Notes: generated from the letters alone by a model not told the origin. Positions 1 to 13,036 are shown, counted from the stretch's first letter. The stretch is 64,000 nucleotides of DNA from Ligula intestinalis (GCA_036362985.1 JAYGXS010000005.1:6322775-6386774), one strand, 5' to 3'. A program made the numbers and translations.

Positions 1-3
1 TAT

Positions 4-282
4 TTATATACAATTTACTGCCTGTGAAGGGTTTGGGAATATTACGTGATCAATTGCAACGTTCAGAAGGGCTCTGATATGAGGGAATGACTCCAAGTCT
101 GCATACAATTTTTTTCGAAAATACAACAAGGCTGTGTATTGAATACTATCACAATTTTCCATCCTTCGGAGACCCAGAACCGGGAGATGTTCACTGTCAG
201 ACATCGCCGCCTGATTTGTTTCAAAAGTTAGTAGAAGCATCAATGTTTTGAATCTTACTATTTTGAACTTATCTGCAGTCAC
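4..282 (-). other. Unassigned open frame, possible exon
   Basis: A 92-codon open frame that I do not recognise. On the minus strand a CAG (about 273) could serve as a 3' splice site and a GTAAAT near the low-coordinate end as a 5' splice site, so it could be an internal exon. The composition (mixed charge, a run like LLYFRKKLYADLESF) is not obviously repeat-derived. No domain, signal peptide or membrane segment is evident. It lies downstream, on the same strand, of the CUB exons, but nothing in it is CUB-like and the join cannot be tested here. It could equally be a chance ORF. Confidence 0.2.
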
Positions 283-299
283 CGTTGCTTAATTATGTA

Positions 300-1180
300 G
301 ACAATTCATAAAACAAAGAGAGCAAAACATTTCAAGGAGACACGTTCTTTTGAAAAATGAAGAAACTGTATTCAGCTGTTCGTTGCACAGTTTCTTAAGT
401 CTGACGATGACCTGGAGATGCAGTGTCGAAAATTTACTGAAGAAAATTTCCTAATTTTCCCAAAGAATGTGTCTCCCTAAAAGTAAATTTCTTGGGATGC
501 CGCCTTCCAATTTATACAAAGGAGCGTGATTGAACTTGGCTGTTTGCAATCCTCATCAGCGAAATGCATCTGTGGTGGTCGCTGTTGTCCGACACCCTCC
601 TAAATCGTGACGCCACAGACGAGGTCACTCAGAGCATGGAACCTCGCGCGAAGGCAGCTTTTTCAGTGCCGCGAGCAAGGCGCATACTGAAGCGCGACCT
701 TACCTACTAGCGAACGCGCGCACTGTGTCTCCCCCATTCTGGCCTCAACCCACAGTGGCATGATCTCGATCCGTCTGGACAGACCTCCAGACCATGGCTT
801 TCGCTAGACATCACTTCAGACCTAGCCTGCCTCGCGGCTGGACGTGCACTTCAAAAGTCAAATCTCTTACAAACTATGCTCCCTTACGTCTATAGACAAT
901 CCACTCTTACTACAAATCTGGCCTTCCTATGACTTCTCTCATCTCCTAAGGAACCGGGCCCGGAAGATCACGGGTTAACTCAATTAGCCTTAACACTACG
1001 CAATGCATCCTTATAAATTAATTTTTGTTGTTGTCATGTCATTTTGCCCATTATACTAGCCCCATTGCGGCTGCCGCGGAGCCCCAAGACAGGGTGAGAT
1101 GAATGAGTCGCATAACGGATCAGTGAGCGTCGATCTGTCATTGCTAATATGTTCGAGCAAAGCCGGCAGAACAACGAGTC
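300..1180. other. Gene-free stretch
   Basis: No open frame, RNA gene or repeat was recognised. The part from about 600 to 1000 is GC-richer than its surroundings. A phrase near 1063 (CCCATTGCGGCTGC) recurs loosely near 1343, either side of the SINE below, which suggests a small old duplication. Confidence 0.4.
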
Positions 1181-1182
1181 CA

Positions 1183-1320
1183 TGACTCAGTGGGTTAGAG
1201 TGCCTTATGCTCAGCCGTAGCACAACCTAGGATTGAACATAGCTGGCTTAAAGGTGCCAAAAAGCAAGATATGGCCATTCCAGTCACCCTTCTCTGTGTC
1301 GTAGTGATTTTCTGCCAAGA
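1183..1320 (+). repeat. tRNA-derived SINE, decayed
   Basis: The left part reads like a tRNA A-box region (CTCAGTGGGTTAGAG) followed by a weak B-box (ATTGAACAT for GGTTCGAATCC). It then runs into the SINE body seen elsewhere in the window (AGCTGGCTTAAAGG, then ATGGCCATTCCAGTC). The body matches the copies near 51.1 and 54.9 kb. It is an old, mutated copy. Confidence 0.6.
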
Positions 1321-1964
1321 TTATGCTAGCCATTGAGCAGCTGCATTGCGGCCTTGGAGATTCGGCTGTGGGGTAGACCACACAACTTTACCGTAACGTG
1401 ATTAGTGAGCGCCCCCCTCCACCCCAAACACACTGCTGCAATGGATCATCTGCACATGGTGAAAAGATTTCTTCAGAATAGGCTCTCAGAGAGTATGTTT
1501 TAGTGACGGCTACTTGTCCCTTAAACAGTGACCGAAGTAGTCTTTTGGGATTTTGATATGGATAATTTTGAAAGCTTTAACTGACTGGCAGTGTGATTAA
1601 TACCCAATTCAACAGCTGCAATAAGTTGAGCAGTATTAGCATCAGCCTTGTTCAATGAGGCCTCGTGCTGTAAAACCTGTATTTGCTCCTTCGTCAGTTC
1701 CTTCGAGGACACGCTGGATACCGGTTTGTCATTTGTGAATGCTGCAGCTTGCAAAATTTGTTCTCAAGTGCTGCTTTTCATATCTCTTCCGTTTTGTGGA
1801 TTCGTTCTGCCACTCTCTGTTGTAGCAGATTTGTTGTGTCCATGAATTCAAACCATTTGGTGTTCTTTTGGTCAATTCTCTGATGGCATTTGCGCAGCCT
1901 AGTTTGTCCTTTTTTCTTCCCTTGTACAAACTGCCCTACAATGCTCATCTCCGACTTGTGTTCC

Positions 1965-2525
1965 TGTTTAGAACTGCGCTCATCCCACCTCGGGCAACCG
2001 ACAGTCAGGCGGTGGCCCATTGTTGACAGTGGGTAAGAGAATGGGATCGACCCTCAGCGTATTTCCTTCCTCACGATAAGCAATCTGATGAACTTGAAGT
2101 TATCGCAGTGTGCTAAAAGCCGTGGCTTGGAGGGTTTGCCAAATGACGGAATAACTTGGACACCGCAGTCGGCCCAGTGTGTCTTGTTCTGTAAAGTAGC
2201 TAACTGCCGACTGATAGTCAGATTGAATGGCTCCTTCTTAATGTGGCCCTGTATGGCACCCTCAGTCCAGAGCCTAGTTAGCGAGGCGTGATGTTGGTAC
2301 GCGTGTTGAGTGCTGGTCGCGCCAGCCGTCTGCGTCCTTCCCCCGTCTCCAGCCTTCTTGACCTTTGTCTTGAGACCGGGTCCCAGTGTGAGAGTGAGGT
2401 AGTTTCTCTACGAGTCTACTGTCACTATAATCACGCGGGAGTCACCACACTGTTTCAGGTTGCTGAAGCTCGTTGTGGACATTTTCGAGATCAACGGTTG
2501 AACTGCCGTGGCAATATTAAGGGGC
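1965..2525 (+). repeat. Dispersed repeat R1, copy 1
   Basis: About 560 bp that align end to end, with substitutions and small indels, to 31280-31800. Shared landmarks are the GACAGTYAGGCGGTGGCC start, GTGCTAAAAGCCGTG, TTGGAGGGTTT, TTCTTAATGTGGC, GTTGAGTGYTGGTCGCGCCAG and ACGAGTCTACT. No long frame is conserved between the copies, so it is probably non-coding or the untranslated part of a larger element. I do not recognise the family. Confidence 0.75.
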
Positions 2526-2529
2526 ACGC

Positions 2530-3380
2530 GGATCACTCTTATTCCGTATTGAAACATTGCAAGTCTCGCCAGGCCCCTGCCACCGGGTTTTGCATGTAGC
2601 ACACTTCGGCAAAAGGTTATTTCTAAGAAACGTGTACAGAAACCGGATCTGCGCATAAGCCGAGTCTTCGCAAAACGCAAAATGTTTTTCGACCCTCGGG
2701 CCAATATGTGCGCATCGCGTCCAAATAGATTGCCAATGTAGGCGAACATGCGGGTCTCAGGGAGTAATAAAAAACAAGAAGCAGATGCGATCAGTTCAAA
2801 GTCTTATAGCGATTAGCGGAAGACATCCTACCTTCAAGAACAGCAGCGCTGCATTCATAAGTTTGCTGCGAATGGAGCACTACCATACAATATGTCAACC
2901 ATAAAGGCAGAAAAGCAAAGAGTTACCGGAAAATTGAGAAGCGAGATTGCATCAGAGGGAAGGTGGAAAGGGGGTTAACGTACTTTCATCAGTGAGCGAC
3001 AGAATCTCTGTCCATGAAATTTCGAAGCCTTCGGCGCCCACAGCCTGCTCTGTCGTCAGCATTCTACGATGGATAAAAAAATAAAACACTTTGAAGTCAC
3101 AATTCACGTTAAAACTTTCAGATGCAAAACCAAAAAAATTTTGCTGGCTTTACAAGGTCTCCACTGCGTACCAAGCTTTGCGGGAATGATGAAGACAAGA
3201 AAGAACTAAGTGAATTATAATCCACGACACTCAGCGGGATATTCGTGCAGTAGTCATAAGCTGTCAACATGCAGTAAGGAATAGACGAATTCTGCAAGAG
3301 AATATGCAAGTTAAAAGCCTAGTCGGGCAGTTTAAAAAAGTTATATCGTCATGTGTGTCAGGAGTCACCCTTATTGAATC
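2530..3380. other. Gene-free stretch
   Basis: No feature recognised. Short frames on both strands show no domain or repeat similarity that I can see. Confidence 0.4.
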
Positions 3381-3384
3381 AGCT

Positions 3385-3735
3385 GGCGGCAAAGGTGATG
3401 CCAACGCTCACGCAGGCAGCGAGTCACGCTCACGGCAGACTATCGATCCATCTACGTGTGACGAACGCAACTGGAAGTTCATCAATCAATAACTTAAAGA
3501 TGCGGCCAGGCTAAGACTCTGACAAACCAACCACCGAGTCACAAACCAATCGTGTCACTACTCACACCAGGGCAGTATTTGATTGGTCCAATGGACCTGG
3601 CCTTACACGAGTTGTTTACTTTATATATGTTGTACTAGGTGCACAAAGAGACTTCTGCTTTTGCGCTCTTCTTGGCTGTTTCTTCCTTTGGGGACCCAGG
3701 CAAGGCGTTATTCGGCGGTGTCGTCTCGGTTTTGA
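3385..3735 (+). repeat. Dispersed repeat R2, copy 1
   Basis: About 350 bp matching 62225-62600 in the same orientation. Shared landmarks are ATAGATCCA/TCGATCCA, GCGGCCAGGCTA/TCGGCCAGGCTA, the near-identical GAATCACAAACCAATCGTGTCACTACT segment around 3537-3560, GTGATTGG, and a tail with CACAAGGCGT-like and CTCGGTTTT phrases. There is no coding capacity and the family is unknown to me. It does not resemble the PLE, SINE or foldback families here. Confidence 0.7.
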
Positions 3736-3739
3736 CGCA

Positions 3740-4400
3740 AAAGTGGGTCTGTTAAGGTTTTGAGAGCAGTATATGCTGGCCAATCATCGAACACTAGGAC
3801 AACGTTTGGAGACTCACTGATAGCTTAAGACCCTCGCAACGGTGTTCTGCAGCGGTTAAAGCCGGAAATAACCCATTTGGGGCTTAAGCGAATACCAGTG
3901 GTTTATTTTGGTGAATAATGACCCATTTTAACGCTACTGACGAGTGATTAGCAGATAGTGAATAATATACAGTCATGCCACCGATGGTGATAAATCAGTT
4001 CAACTAATGAGCTCAATGGATTCCAATCACGTCAGGTAGGTCTAGAAGTGAACTGATTAGATTTATCCTAGAAAGAAACAAACTGAAGTATCATGGGGTT
4101 GAAGGCACAGAATCAGCCTCATTGTCGTCTCCTTCTGTGGCGGTTGTTCGAGCCGGCCAACTAACGTATGTTAGATGGAAGTGACTGACAGAGATAAACA
4201 GCCAGTCAACCTGTTTACACAGAACGCACAGCTCGGACATACTTCAACAGTTTGCAACTCGCTGTCATAGAGAGTGACAAAGGATCGGTCGAATCGAGTG
4301 CCATTAGCAATTTGCGCGCAGGCCAGAAGCAGCCATCAGGCACCGGATCATATGACCAAAAGACCCACTGTCATGGTAGAAAAACGGCGAGGTTTCGGGC
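3740..4400. other. Gene-free stretch
   Basis: No gene or repeat recognised between repeat R2 and the foldback element that starts near 4400. Confidence 0.35.
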
Positions 4401-5195
4401 AAAACAAGTAGTAGTATGCACTTTTATAATTGGTTTCGACTTTCTGTATAAATTCTAATATATTTTATTGAAAATATAAATGAAAAACGTATTTCTTGTA
4501 CTTTTTGGCAACAAATTACGCCTTCTTTAAATGTTAAACTTCAAGAAAAGCATCCTCAGCTTAATAAATAGTTTCTAAATTACCGAATAATTTTGAAACC
4601 TACTGACTGCTACACTTGAATGCAAGGTTTATAAACTGCGCACTGTGTGTATCCTATTCAAGGAATCTTTCATTTTCGCCTACGATTTAAGGAAGGAGTC
4701 AAATAGTTCTCAAAATATATTGAGGTAGACGTGGAACATGCTGTATACATTATAGGCAGCACTAGTAAACTGACGGATACCATGTATTATAAATGAACAC
4801 TACACAAGCGAAAAAATTTCATAATTAGAAAATATATATTTAACACCGAAAGATACCCTTCCTTTTATTAGAAAATTTAAAGAAGGCATTATTTCCTAGC
4901 AAAGGTGTCCAAGAAATATTAGTTTAATTTATGTTTTCCATAAAATATATTTGAAATTTTAAAGGCAGTCAAAATAAATTATAAAAATGAATGCAACTTA
5001 AGTTTCCGTTTTTTACAGTGCATACGTTTTGTTAGCTGTCATAGGGAAGCTCGTTAAGAAGCCGACATCCTATAACGACTGAAATAACGTCAAAATAGAC
5101 TACATGACAATCAGTATTACAACGTTACTTAATGCAAATTAGAGAGATATTATTCGTCTTTTGCATAAGCCAGCGAAATTTTGCTAATTCTGACT
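4400..5195. mobile_element. AT-rich foldback element, partly truncated
   Basis: The left arm (about 4405-4480) and right arm (about 4930-5190) are inverted versions of each other. The left arm has TATAAATTCTAATATATTTTA and the right arm has TAAAATATATTTGAAATTTTAAAGG. The right arm closely follows the right arms at 9190-9421 and 13545-13803 (GGCAGTCAA, then GTTTTGTTAGCTGTCA, then CGACATCCTAT, then AATCAGTATTACAAC). The left arm is shorter than the right, so the copy appears truncated. There is no coding capacity. Confidence 0.6.
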
Positions 5196-6984
5196 TCTGC
5201 TGTACATGCGCATTTTCATGGAATAGGCATACATTAAGCATTATGGAAATAGGTTCTTCACACACGCAGCAAAAGATGTGCAATCAACGTTTACCTACGA
5301 ACATTGCGCACTTTCCATCTGTTTATGCTAATAAAAACATAACAATTTTCGATAAGCTGTATTTACTTGTGATGAAAAATGGCAACATCTGTGCTGTACG
5401 CCACAGCGGACACTCACTACTTGGTTGTCATTAAATGCTCCACCAGCAGTACCTACTTCAAAGGAAATGCGTCAGCCTCGGCAGATTATTGGTAAGCGCA
5501 CACATTTTGGACCTTTTCCGGTACCTTTAATTCTGTGCTCTCGTGTTGCCTGTCACCAAAAGCCAAAAAGTTACGGCTGGGCTCTCCTCTGTGCAAATTC
5601 CTGGGAAAACAACCAGGGCGGAAGCAGGTGCCTGCTTTGGCGGTGTGGAATGAAAAAAAACCTCTGGAAATTCATGTTTAATTAAATATCTCAGTCCATA
5701 CATGGAGTTAAACCATTTCTTAGTTTAAACATCGTTTGGGATCTAAATGATTTTACAGTCAGAAAAAAATAAGATAGACGATTCGTGGAAGGTTGGGGGG
5801 TTTAAAGAACCAGTGTTCTCTAGAAACCGTTTTACGAACACGCATATCTCGTTAAATCTATGTTTAATTTGCAATTAAGCATTCGTTGTTCTAAGTTTGA
5901 CGGTTTTCTTCACGTTTTTACCCTTGATTCTCTTTCAGTTAACATAATTTGGAAAAAATGTTTAAGATCATAGACGAGCGCGTTTTTTACCACTATAATA
6001 CTTTGCCTGATAGAAATTGGTGCGTATTCACAAATGGGAATTCTAACAGACATAAAAATGTTTGCACAAATGCTGAAACTGGATTTATGTTGGGAAATAG
6101 TACTTGGGCGCAGCTACCATGAGTCTGATCCCTTGGCATAATCTCACCGTGTTTCACTAATGAAAGAATAGTCAGCCGTGAATGGGATTCATTTCAATCG
6201 CCTACGAAACCATACAAGATAAAAAGTAACTGCTTAAGAAATATGGCTTCTACATAGCAAGGTCAGATGCACTTATAAAGTGCAATATGTGTTACAGAAA
6301 TTACGAATAAAAAAGTATTTCTTACGGTCACCTTATAGTAACTAGCTTCTACTTTACACGCTTTAATCGCTAAAATTTAACACATTCCCGATGTCCCTCA
6401 GTTACACTTGTGATAAGAGGTTATACATTGCGTGTATTTTCCTTGAAAGGAAAATAATAATTGTTCCTACACAATTAAAAACTTCAAAAAAGCTCATAAT
6501 ATTTTGCAATAAATACAGGACGTGTTAGGAAATTCAAACACAACGGTAATTAATGGACAGGAACTATAGTATGTCTGTAATAGTGTCACGTTCTCAAATT
6601 CTTTCAGCATGAACTAATGATATACTCGGATAAAAATTTAGCATCCAAAGAAATATATTGTCTATTGTTTCTATATAATGTTTCGTAGATATTAAAAACA
6701 ATGAAAATTAATTTAAAAACTGCAGGCTATCTAAGCAGTTATTTATCACCCAGCACTTTTCGTAGATACTCGGTAAAAAATTCTTTTAAATCTGGCATAT
6801 CCTTCTGAATAAAATATCTTGGTAGTCCGCCACCGAAATACCAATATAAAAACAAAACGCAAGTATTTTTTCCAATAAAAAACATACTTCAGTACTTTGA
6901 AATAAAATCATGATGTAAGACAGCTACTGTAAAAACCTATGCCACGCTGTAATGAAACCGCAGTGCAGGCTGCTAAAAGTATAC
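5196..6984. other. AT-rich gene-free stretch
   Basis: Very AT-rich DNA with no convincing frame. The two ORFs at 5132-5685 show no domain and the first overlaps the foldback arm. Homopolymer and dinucleotide-like runs are common but no ordered tandem repeat is seen. Confidence 0.4.
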
Positions 6985-9421
6985 TCTAGAATTACTAAAG
7001 TAAGAAGAAATTACGCAGAGGCTCTCGATTAACGGTATTAAGTAAGATTGCAAGACTGATCATCGCGTAGACCATTCTGAAGTGAATTCCCTCAGGATAG
7101 GATGCCAACTTTTGCACGAGCTTTCTCCTGACCCATTACAAAACTTATGTACTGAAAAAGAGATTATTTAAGAAGTATGTATTTGGATAATTTAGTTTGA
7201 CTGCCTTTATAAATTCAAATATATTTTACAGAAAACGTAAATGAAAAAATATTTCTGATAAAAGCAAACATGCAAAGAATGTCGTTTTCGCCAATTTGTT
7301 AATGCTGCCTTTAATGTACAGTAGCTACCGAAGACCATGCAAAGCTAATTATGAAATTTGGCTGGACACTTAAGCATTTATTTGAAAATACTATTGTGAT
7401 TCATTAAGTTTATTGAATTCTGCGAAAGCCTTTTACTAAGTTAATTCGTCATTTAAGCAAGATTTATTAAGAAAAATAACCATTAGTTTTGAGGAAATTT
7501 GAAGAAGTCTCATATGAAAGGAATTTCCTTTGCTATTGTGAAAAACAGAGCCAAACTGAACGTTAATATTGATACTACTAAAATGAACTCCAAAATAAGC
7601 AAAATAGGTATAAAAGATATTCCTTCCAGAACCAAAAAGTTCAAACCAAATTATTCAGATTGAAGTAAAGCCAATTTAAAGGAACCAAATTTGTTTGCAG
7701 TTACATTGAAGAGTTGTTTTTAAGAAATTTTATTCAGACTATTCTGCTAATTGTTTTTTGCACAAAAAATAAAAGCAGAGTGTTTGTTTAAATGCAGCAA
7801 TGAACCTCAAATTTTCTTTAATAAAAACCAAATGTCTGACATGTTCACGCGTATTAAAGACAAATAAGTGCTTATTGAATTTTAGTCATGAAAAAAATGG
7901 TTTTTGTATACTTATTGTTCCCCTTTTACTTTATTTAGAAACGAAGTAGATGATAGAATAATAAGTATATAGTAAAATGGCATTGTATATGGCCAGTTTT
8001 TTTTATTTCAGCAGCATATATCTGAAAGTGGAATAACTCTACTCATGCGGAAGGTAATCCATTATGAAGAGAAAAGAAATTTCTCTTATCTCCAGTGAAA
8101 TGGAATCGTTTATCTTCAGAAAACATAAAGAAATTCTCAAACATTTTATAATTACATTATGACATTAGGTTCAACAAATTTAATAAACGCAGAAGTTCAT
8201 CAGCCGAATTAAAGCAATTTCTAAGAGGTAACCTTCAATGAAACGTCTTTTTATAATCTTAGGAAAATTAGTTTTCAGAGTTCCACTGCTGACATGATTC
8301 ACTTCCGAAAATGTGGTTTGCTGTTTCGAGGCAGTTCTACAAATGAGCAGCATGGTCATCATTCTATGAACTCATATCCAAAAGAAATTTTGTTCGGTAC
8401 ATATTCTTTATGTTTTTCTTATTTTAAAGATTTTGGTGGAATCGTCGAACAAATGCACAACTGATGAATTGATCAATGAACATAGAGAAAAGAAGAAAAA
8501 TGACGACACACTTTTTTCGATGACATTCAATAAATACTTAACTGGTAAGAACATGGTTTAAAGAATATTTTGACTTACCAAAATTCTTTCAATGTAAAGA
8601 AGGTGGTTGCTTCAAGTTTTCAATGTTACACAATATCAAATTTATTGTTTTAATTAAGAGCTTTTTATAAGCCTTTAGAACCACAGCATTATCGAGAAAA
8701 TTTAACCTTTCTTTACGATCATTTAGTGATTCCTATAGTTCTTTTAAGTACTTTACATCTCTAATGCTGTTCATGATTATTTCTATGTTTTATTTAATGC
8801 ATTCACACTGGTATTGGATTCATTATCAAACATACAAATTAAGGAAAATTAGATGGTGTGTGGTGACCACTGTATACAGCATGTCCCACATCGTTTGCAA
8901 TATCTTATGAGAATTATGTAACTCATTCCTTAAACCGTAGACGAAAACTTAATTTATCTTTCGCAGGATGTACACAACACACAGTTTTTAAACCTTATAT
9001 TCAGTGTAGCAGCCAGTTAGTTTAAAAATTATTGGGCAATTTAAAAACTTTTTTAAAATCAAAAGGTGGCCTTTCTTTAATAAATAAATGTAAAGAAAGT
9101 GTAGGTTCCTACGAAAAAAGAGTACAGTTATTAAAAATAAATAATAATAGATCAATAAAAATATTAAATAATAATCTTTTAAATTTATTAAGGCAGTCAT
9201 AGTTAATGATAAAATGCAAACTACTTTAGTTATTGCTTTAACAGCACATACGCCTTGTTAGTGGTCAGAAAGAAGTTCATTTAAAAGCCGGCATCCTATC
9301 ATATCTGAAATGACGTCAGAATAGAATACAGGATAATCAGTATTACAACCTTACTCAATGCCAATTTGTGACAGAGTATCAATATTTCGCCTATGTCAGC
9401 ATGTTACACGAGTTCTATGCC
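6985..9421. mobile_element. Large AT-rich foldback element
   Basis: The left arm (about 6985-7260) and right arm (about 9180-9421) are inverted repeats of the same family as 13037-13803. The left has CATTCTGAAGTGAATTCCC, AGGATAGGATGCC, then TGACTGCCTTTATAAATTC. The right has AAGCCGGCATCCTATC, TGACGTCAGAATAG, then AACCTTACTCAATGCC. The roughly 1.9 kb interior is extremely AT-rich and has no transposase-like frame. Either a larger relative or a nested insertion explains the longer interior. Confidence 0.55.
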
Positions 9422-10164
9422 GTACTGAAAGTAATTTCTAAATACTCCAATCAGAGAAATATCTGTGGTGCTATGAATTTCCAAGACCCGTTGTCAGTTC
9501 AAGGTGTGTAGCTGAGAAGGACAGGCGTTGCATGGTGTTTGGAATAAAAATCTGGCCACGAAATGACTTCTGAGGCCGCGGCAAGCCGTCCAGTTATGCG
9601 TGACCTCACAGCTTGCCAAAACAAGTTATCTCCACCTAAGGCCAACAGGTAAACCGCGAGAGCTTTCTGCAGTGGTTTACTGCACCGTTGTTACCACCCG
9701 CGTCTCGAAGTATTATTTAACCTAAATGCCCACGGGGGAAGCAACAGAGGTCAATCGGCCAGGAGGAAAAGTGTATTCTAGCGGTACAAGTCAAGCAAGC
9801 CAACTACAAGTCAAGTCAGCCTTACAAAAGACTGCGGGGTATTCATTGAGTGCGCCCCACGAACAGGCGTCAGCGGCAGCGGACCAGTCAGCTCCGGCGA
9901 AAAATCAATAGCACGCGCTCTCATGAAAGTGGCGTGGAGTTGCAGTCGAGCGCCTTTCTGTAAGATGAGTAATCGTGGGAGTCGGCGCATTTCCAACAGC
10001 CATTCATTGGCGGGGACAAACAAACCAGCCCAAAACAGATACCGTTATGTATGCCGCCAACCGCGGGATTTTTTTCCGCACAGTGTCAAACATCTCAGTT
10101 TATAGGCTTTACAGACGCCCTCAACGGCTACTATTACAGGTGGAATAGCAGTACATTAAAAGCA
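9422..10164. other. Gene-free stretch
   Basis: More GC-rich than the foldback DNA before it. Small frames overlap on both strands around 9726-10105 and none is recognisable. A short direct repetition of CAAGTCAAGCAAGCC/CAAGTCAAGTCAGCC occurs near 9787-9820. Confidence 0.35.
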
Positions 10165-10225
10165 GCAGAGCCTAGAATGGCCATTTTTGGCACCCTAGCT
10201 ACCATCAGCCAGCTGCACCTAAGGA
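10165..10225 (-). repeat. SINE body fragment
   Basis: On the minus strand this reads GCTGGCTGATGGTAGCTAGG and then a GGCCATTC-type phrase, matching the body of the tRNA-derived SINE copies near 51.1 and 54.9 kb. The tRNA-like head is missing. Confidence 0.5.
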
Positions 10226-11160
10226 AAAACGGGAAAAGTGTGCACTTTAATGCAATCTAAGAGGTCCCCACCACAGCTATCAATTAACCAGATCGCCCGC
10301 TAGCTTAATATTTATAGTATTGCACTTCAAATAATAAGGTAGCGCGTTTTAATCTCCGGCATTGCACAACCTGTGCTCAGTTATGGCAGAATGATGACTG
10401 CTAATTAGCTAGAAATGACCAGTACAGTCTCCATTACCATTGTCGGCAAAGCTTTTCTGCCTAAAAATCAGACCGGTAATGTTATTAAGCACATGTTGAC
10501 CCAAACAATTATTTGTACTGTGTCCAAGCGGAGATCCGAGTTGAAGGGTCGAAAATACGCCCAAGCCAATATGGCGTGGTAGCCATCCAGTCTTCCGAGA
10601 TTAGGGACTTGTTACGAGAATACATATGAAACTTTAAAAATCAAACAGCCGTACACTAAGACGATTGCTAAATTGTTAGACATATTTTCGGTTAATCAGA
10701 AAAACTGGAACTGTTCGATGTGACATCCAAGCCATCATTAACCAGTGAGCAGTCGAACAGTGGTCACATTACCGGGCCGGTTAACTTGGATGCGTTAACG
10801 ACACACGGACAGGCAACGGATGGCATACACGGGAGCCAGCCACCCAAAACGGAGGTGCCGCAGCCAATCCACGGACAGCACGAAGTTCAGAGCTCGTGCG
10901 TCAGCCATCGCTACAACACCAGATGGGCGATGTGGCATTCCAACTCTTGGAAGCAGGAACACACAACTTACCACTCTGATGATGGAAAATAGTGTATTTC
11001 TGAAAAATCAGCACAATAACAGTGTGGTCCACGACAGCGCCTCGCATTCTTCTTCGTCTTCGTTGGGGGATGATGATCGGGATAATTTATCTGGACCTCG
11101 TATCTTCACCTATGTTAATATATATATGACAGCATCTGGGGGTAACTTGATACAGAACTG
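10226..11160. other. Gene-free stretch
   Basis: Overlapping frames at 10720-10992 and 10820-11290 are rich in Ser/Thr/His with no domain. The second reads straight into the SINE palindrome, so it is not a conserved protein. A TCTTCTTCGTCTTCG run at about 11048 gives the poly-Ser stretch. Confidence 0.4.
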
Positions 11161-11161
11161 T

Positions 11162-11309
11162 TTCGGGCTTGTTAGCCTTCATCAGCCTAGCATAACCCTG
11201 AACACCAGCTGGTCGGACAACACAAACAAACGCACTCACAGACGGCGCAGTTGGTCCGACCAGCTGGTGTTCAGGGTTATGCTTGGCTGATGAAGGCTAA
11301 TAAGCCCGA
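11162..11309. repeat. Inverted SINE-body palindrome at the gap edge
   Basis: Two arms of about 56 bases (11162-11218 and 11254-11309) are near-perfect inverted copies with a 35-base spacer. Each arm carries the SINE body phrase GGCTGATGAAGGCTAA. The right arm ends exactly where the N run begins. Such a hairpin is a plausible reason for the assembly break. Confidence 0.85.
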
Positions 11310-11409
11310 NNNNNNNNNNNNNNNNNNNNNNNNNNNNNNNNNNNNNNNNNNNNNNNNNNNNNNNNNNNNNNNNNNNNNNNNNNNNNNNNNNNNNNNNNNN
11401 NNNNNNNNN
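11310..11409. other. Assembly gap, 100 N
   Basis: Exactly 100 N bases, a conventional placeholder length for a gap of unknown size. Sequence either side need not be adjacent in the genome. Confidence 0.98.
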
Positions 11410-13036
11410 AATAATTTTGATTTTTTCTTGATAATTGTAGTGTCCTCTTAGAATTTTATTTTTCAATTCTTTATGCGACAAAATCCTTGAACAGAAAGGT
11501 CAAAGTGCAATCTCTTTACAGAAAATTTTGAAAAAAATGTCCCTATTCCTCTGGGTGCTTACCGCATTCGCAAAACGGCAGCGTTTGATTTGTAGGCGGC
11601 CACAGCAGAATCCGTTCCACAGATTGATAATGATGGGCGCATATCCGAGCCCTCGTAAATTCTCACGACCGCATTTCGGCAATCTGTCGTCACACATTAA
11701 GCAAAAACAATTTTTACATTAGCTTGTCGAGTCAAACAGGAAACCACGGACTTTATTATAACATCTATGGCGTAATATAAGGCAGTGTTTATTTTCGTGC
11801 CCAGGCAGTTTACGATAGGGACAAACGTCGCAGAAACTAATCTGGAGACTAATCAGATAATAAAGTTTCCAAGGAAAGCGGCACTCCTTAAAAGTAAATG
11901 CGGATACGAATATGTAAGCGGATAGAGGCGTTTTAAAAGATTTTGCCAGAAATGCTTTGTTTATAGTTCCAAGCGAAGCACTCCTTCGCGTCCTCAGCAG
12001 TATTTTACAGGAAGGGCGACGACATGAACTACATATATATACTCGTCATCTAAACAACGGGTAGCATTCAGTTATAATTCAGAAATAAATAATATTGAAA
12101 CGAAAATACAATGATAGACAGAGCAGAAAATTATTTCTAATTAATGCACACTGTTTCAGTAGGAAAACTTTGAAGAAACGACAACTTTTCAACCTAGCGG
12201 AAATGATAAATCTTTGGGGATTTTTAGTACCTTGTCATGCGTTTCCGGCATTTCACTGCAAAAAGGAATCTTAACCATCTGTAGGCAAGTTAAAGCTTCC
12301 TATTTTGTTTCCCACTACATACTTGAGTGAGAAAATAGCATCGATATTTTGAAGATTTAATGTATAGTAAATGTCGGGTTCTTGAATTCCATTCCATGTA
12401 ACTGATAACTAGCGTATTGTCCACATTTTTCAAAAAACGGAATTCGCATCGACGGAGTTATAATAATATATCTAGAATTGTAAGATCAGTTTTTATTGCA
12501 TTACATTCCCTTTTCAAAATACAACAGAAGTTTGGAGGAATGTTCTACTGTTTTCATGTATCCCTTTTTTAAAATGACCGTTCGCTTTATGTTATAGAGT
12601 CGATGACACAAAACAGTGAATCGCACGAATCAATGATCATTTCGTTTGTCGGATTTTTAGCTTATAATTAAGTGTTACAAATTTACGTGAAGATATTTGC
12701 TGTGGCAGAAATGAACAAAGAGGATATTTTATTGAAAACCTTGTAAATCCTACTTGCTTTGCAACTAACTACTGGGAAACGATCTTGTATTCCGGTCTCC
12801 CACCGTGTTAGAAGACCGCAACGATTGTTGCAGAAAGGTAAAGCAAATAAAACCATTGAAAGAAGTGAGTTCAATGATCCGCTTGCTGATATGACATAAT
12901 TTTCTCAAACTCCTGAATTTCTTTAGCATGCGATAATGTCTCGCTTTTGGTAGGGTTGCAATGAAGGTGAATTAAGTCACTGAATGCAAACGCTGGCTCA
13001 TAACTTCGAAAATATTCATAAAGGCGTGCACGCTAC
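11410..13036. other. AT-rich gene-free stretch
   Basis: No gene, RNA or known repeat was recognised. Two short opposing frames (11500-11722) overlap each other and look like chance. Confidence 0.4.

Noticed and set aside
10820..11290. 156-codon frame as a Ser/Thr-rich protein
   Set aside because: It runs into the SINE palindrome, has no domain, and overlaps another frame of similar length.
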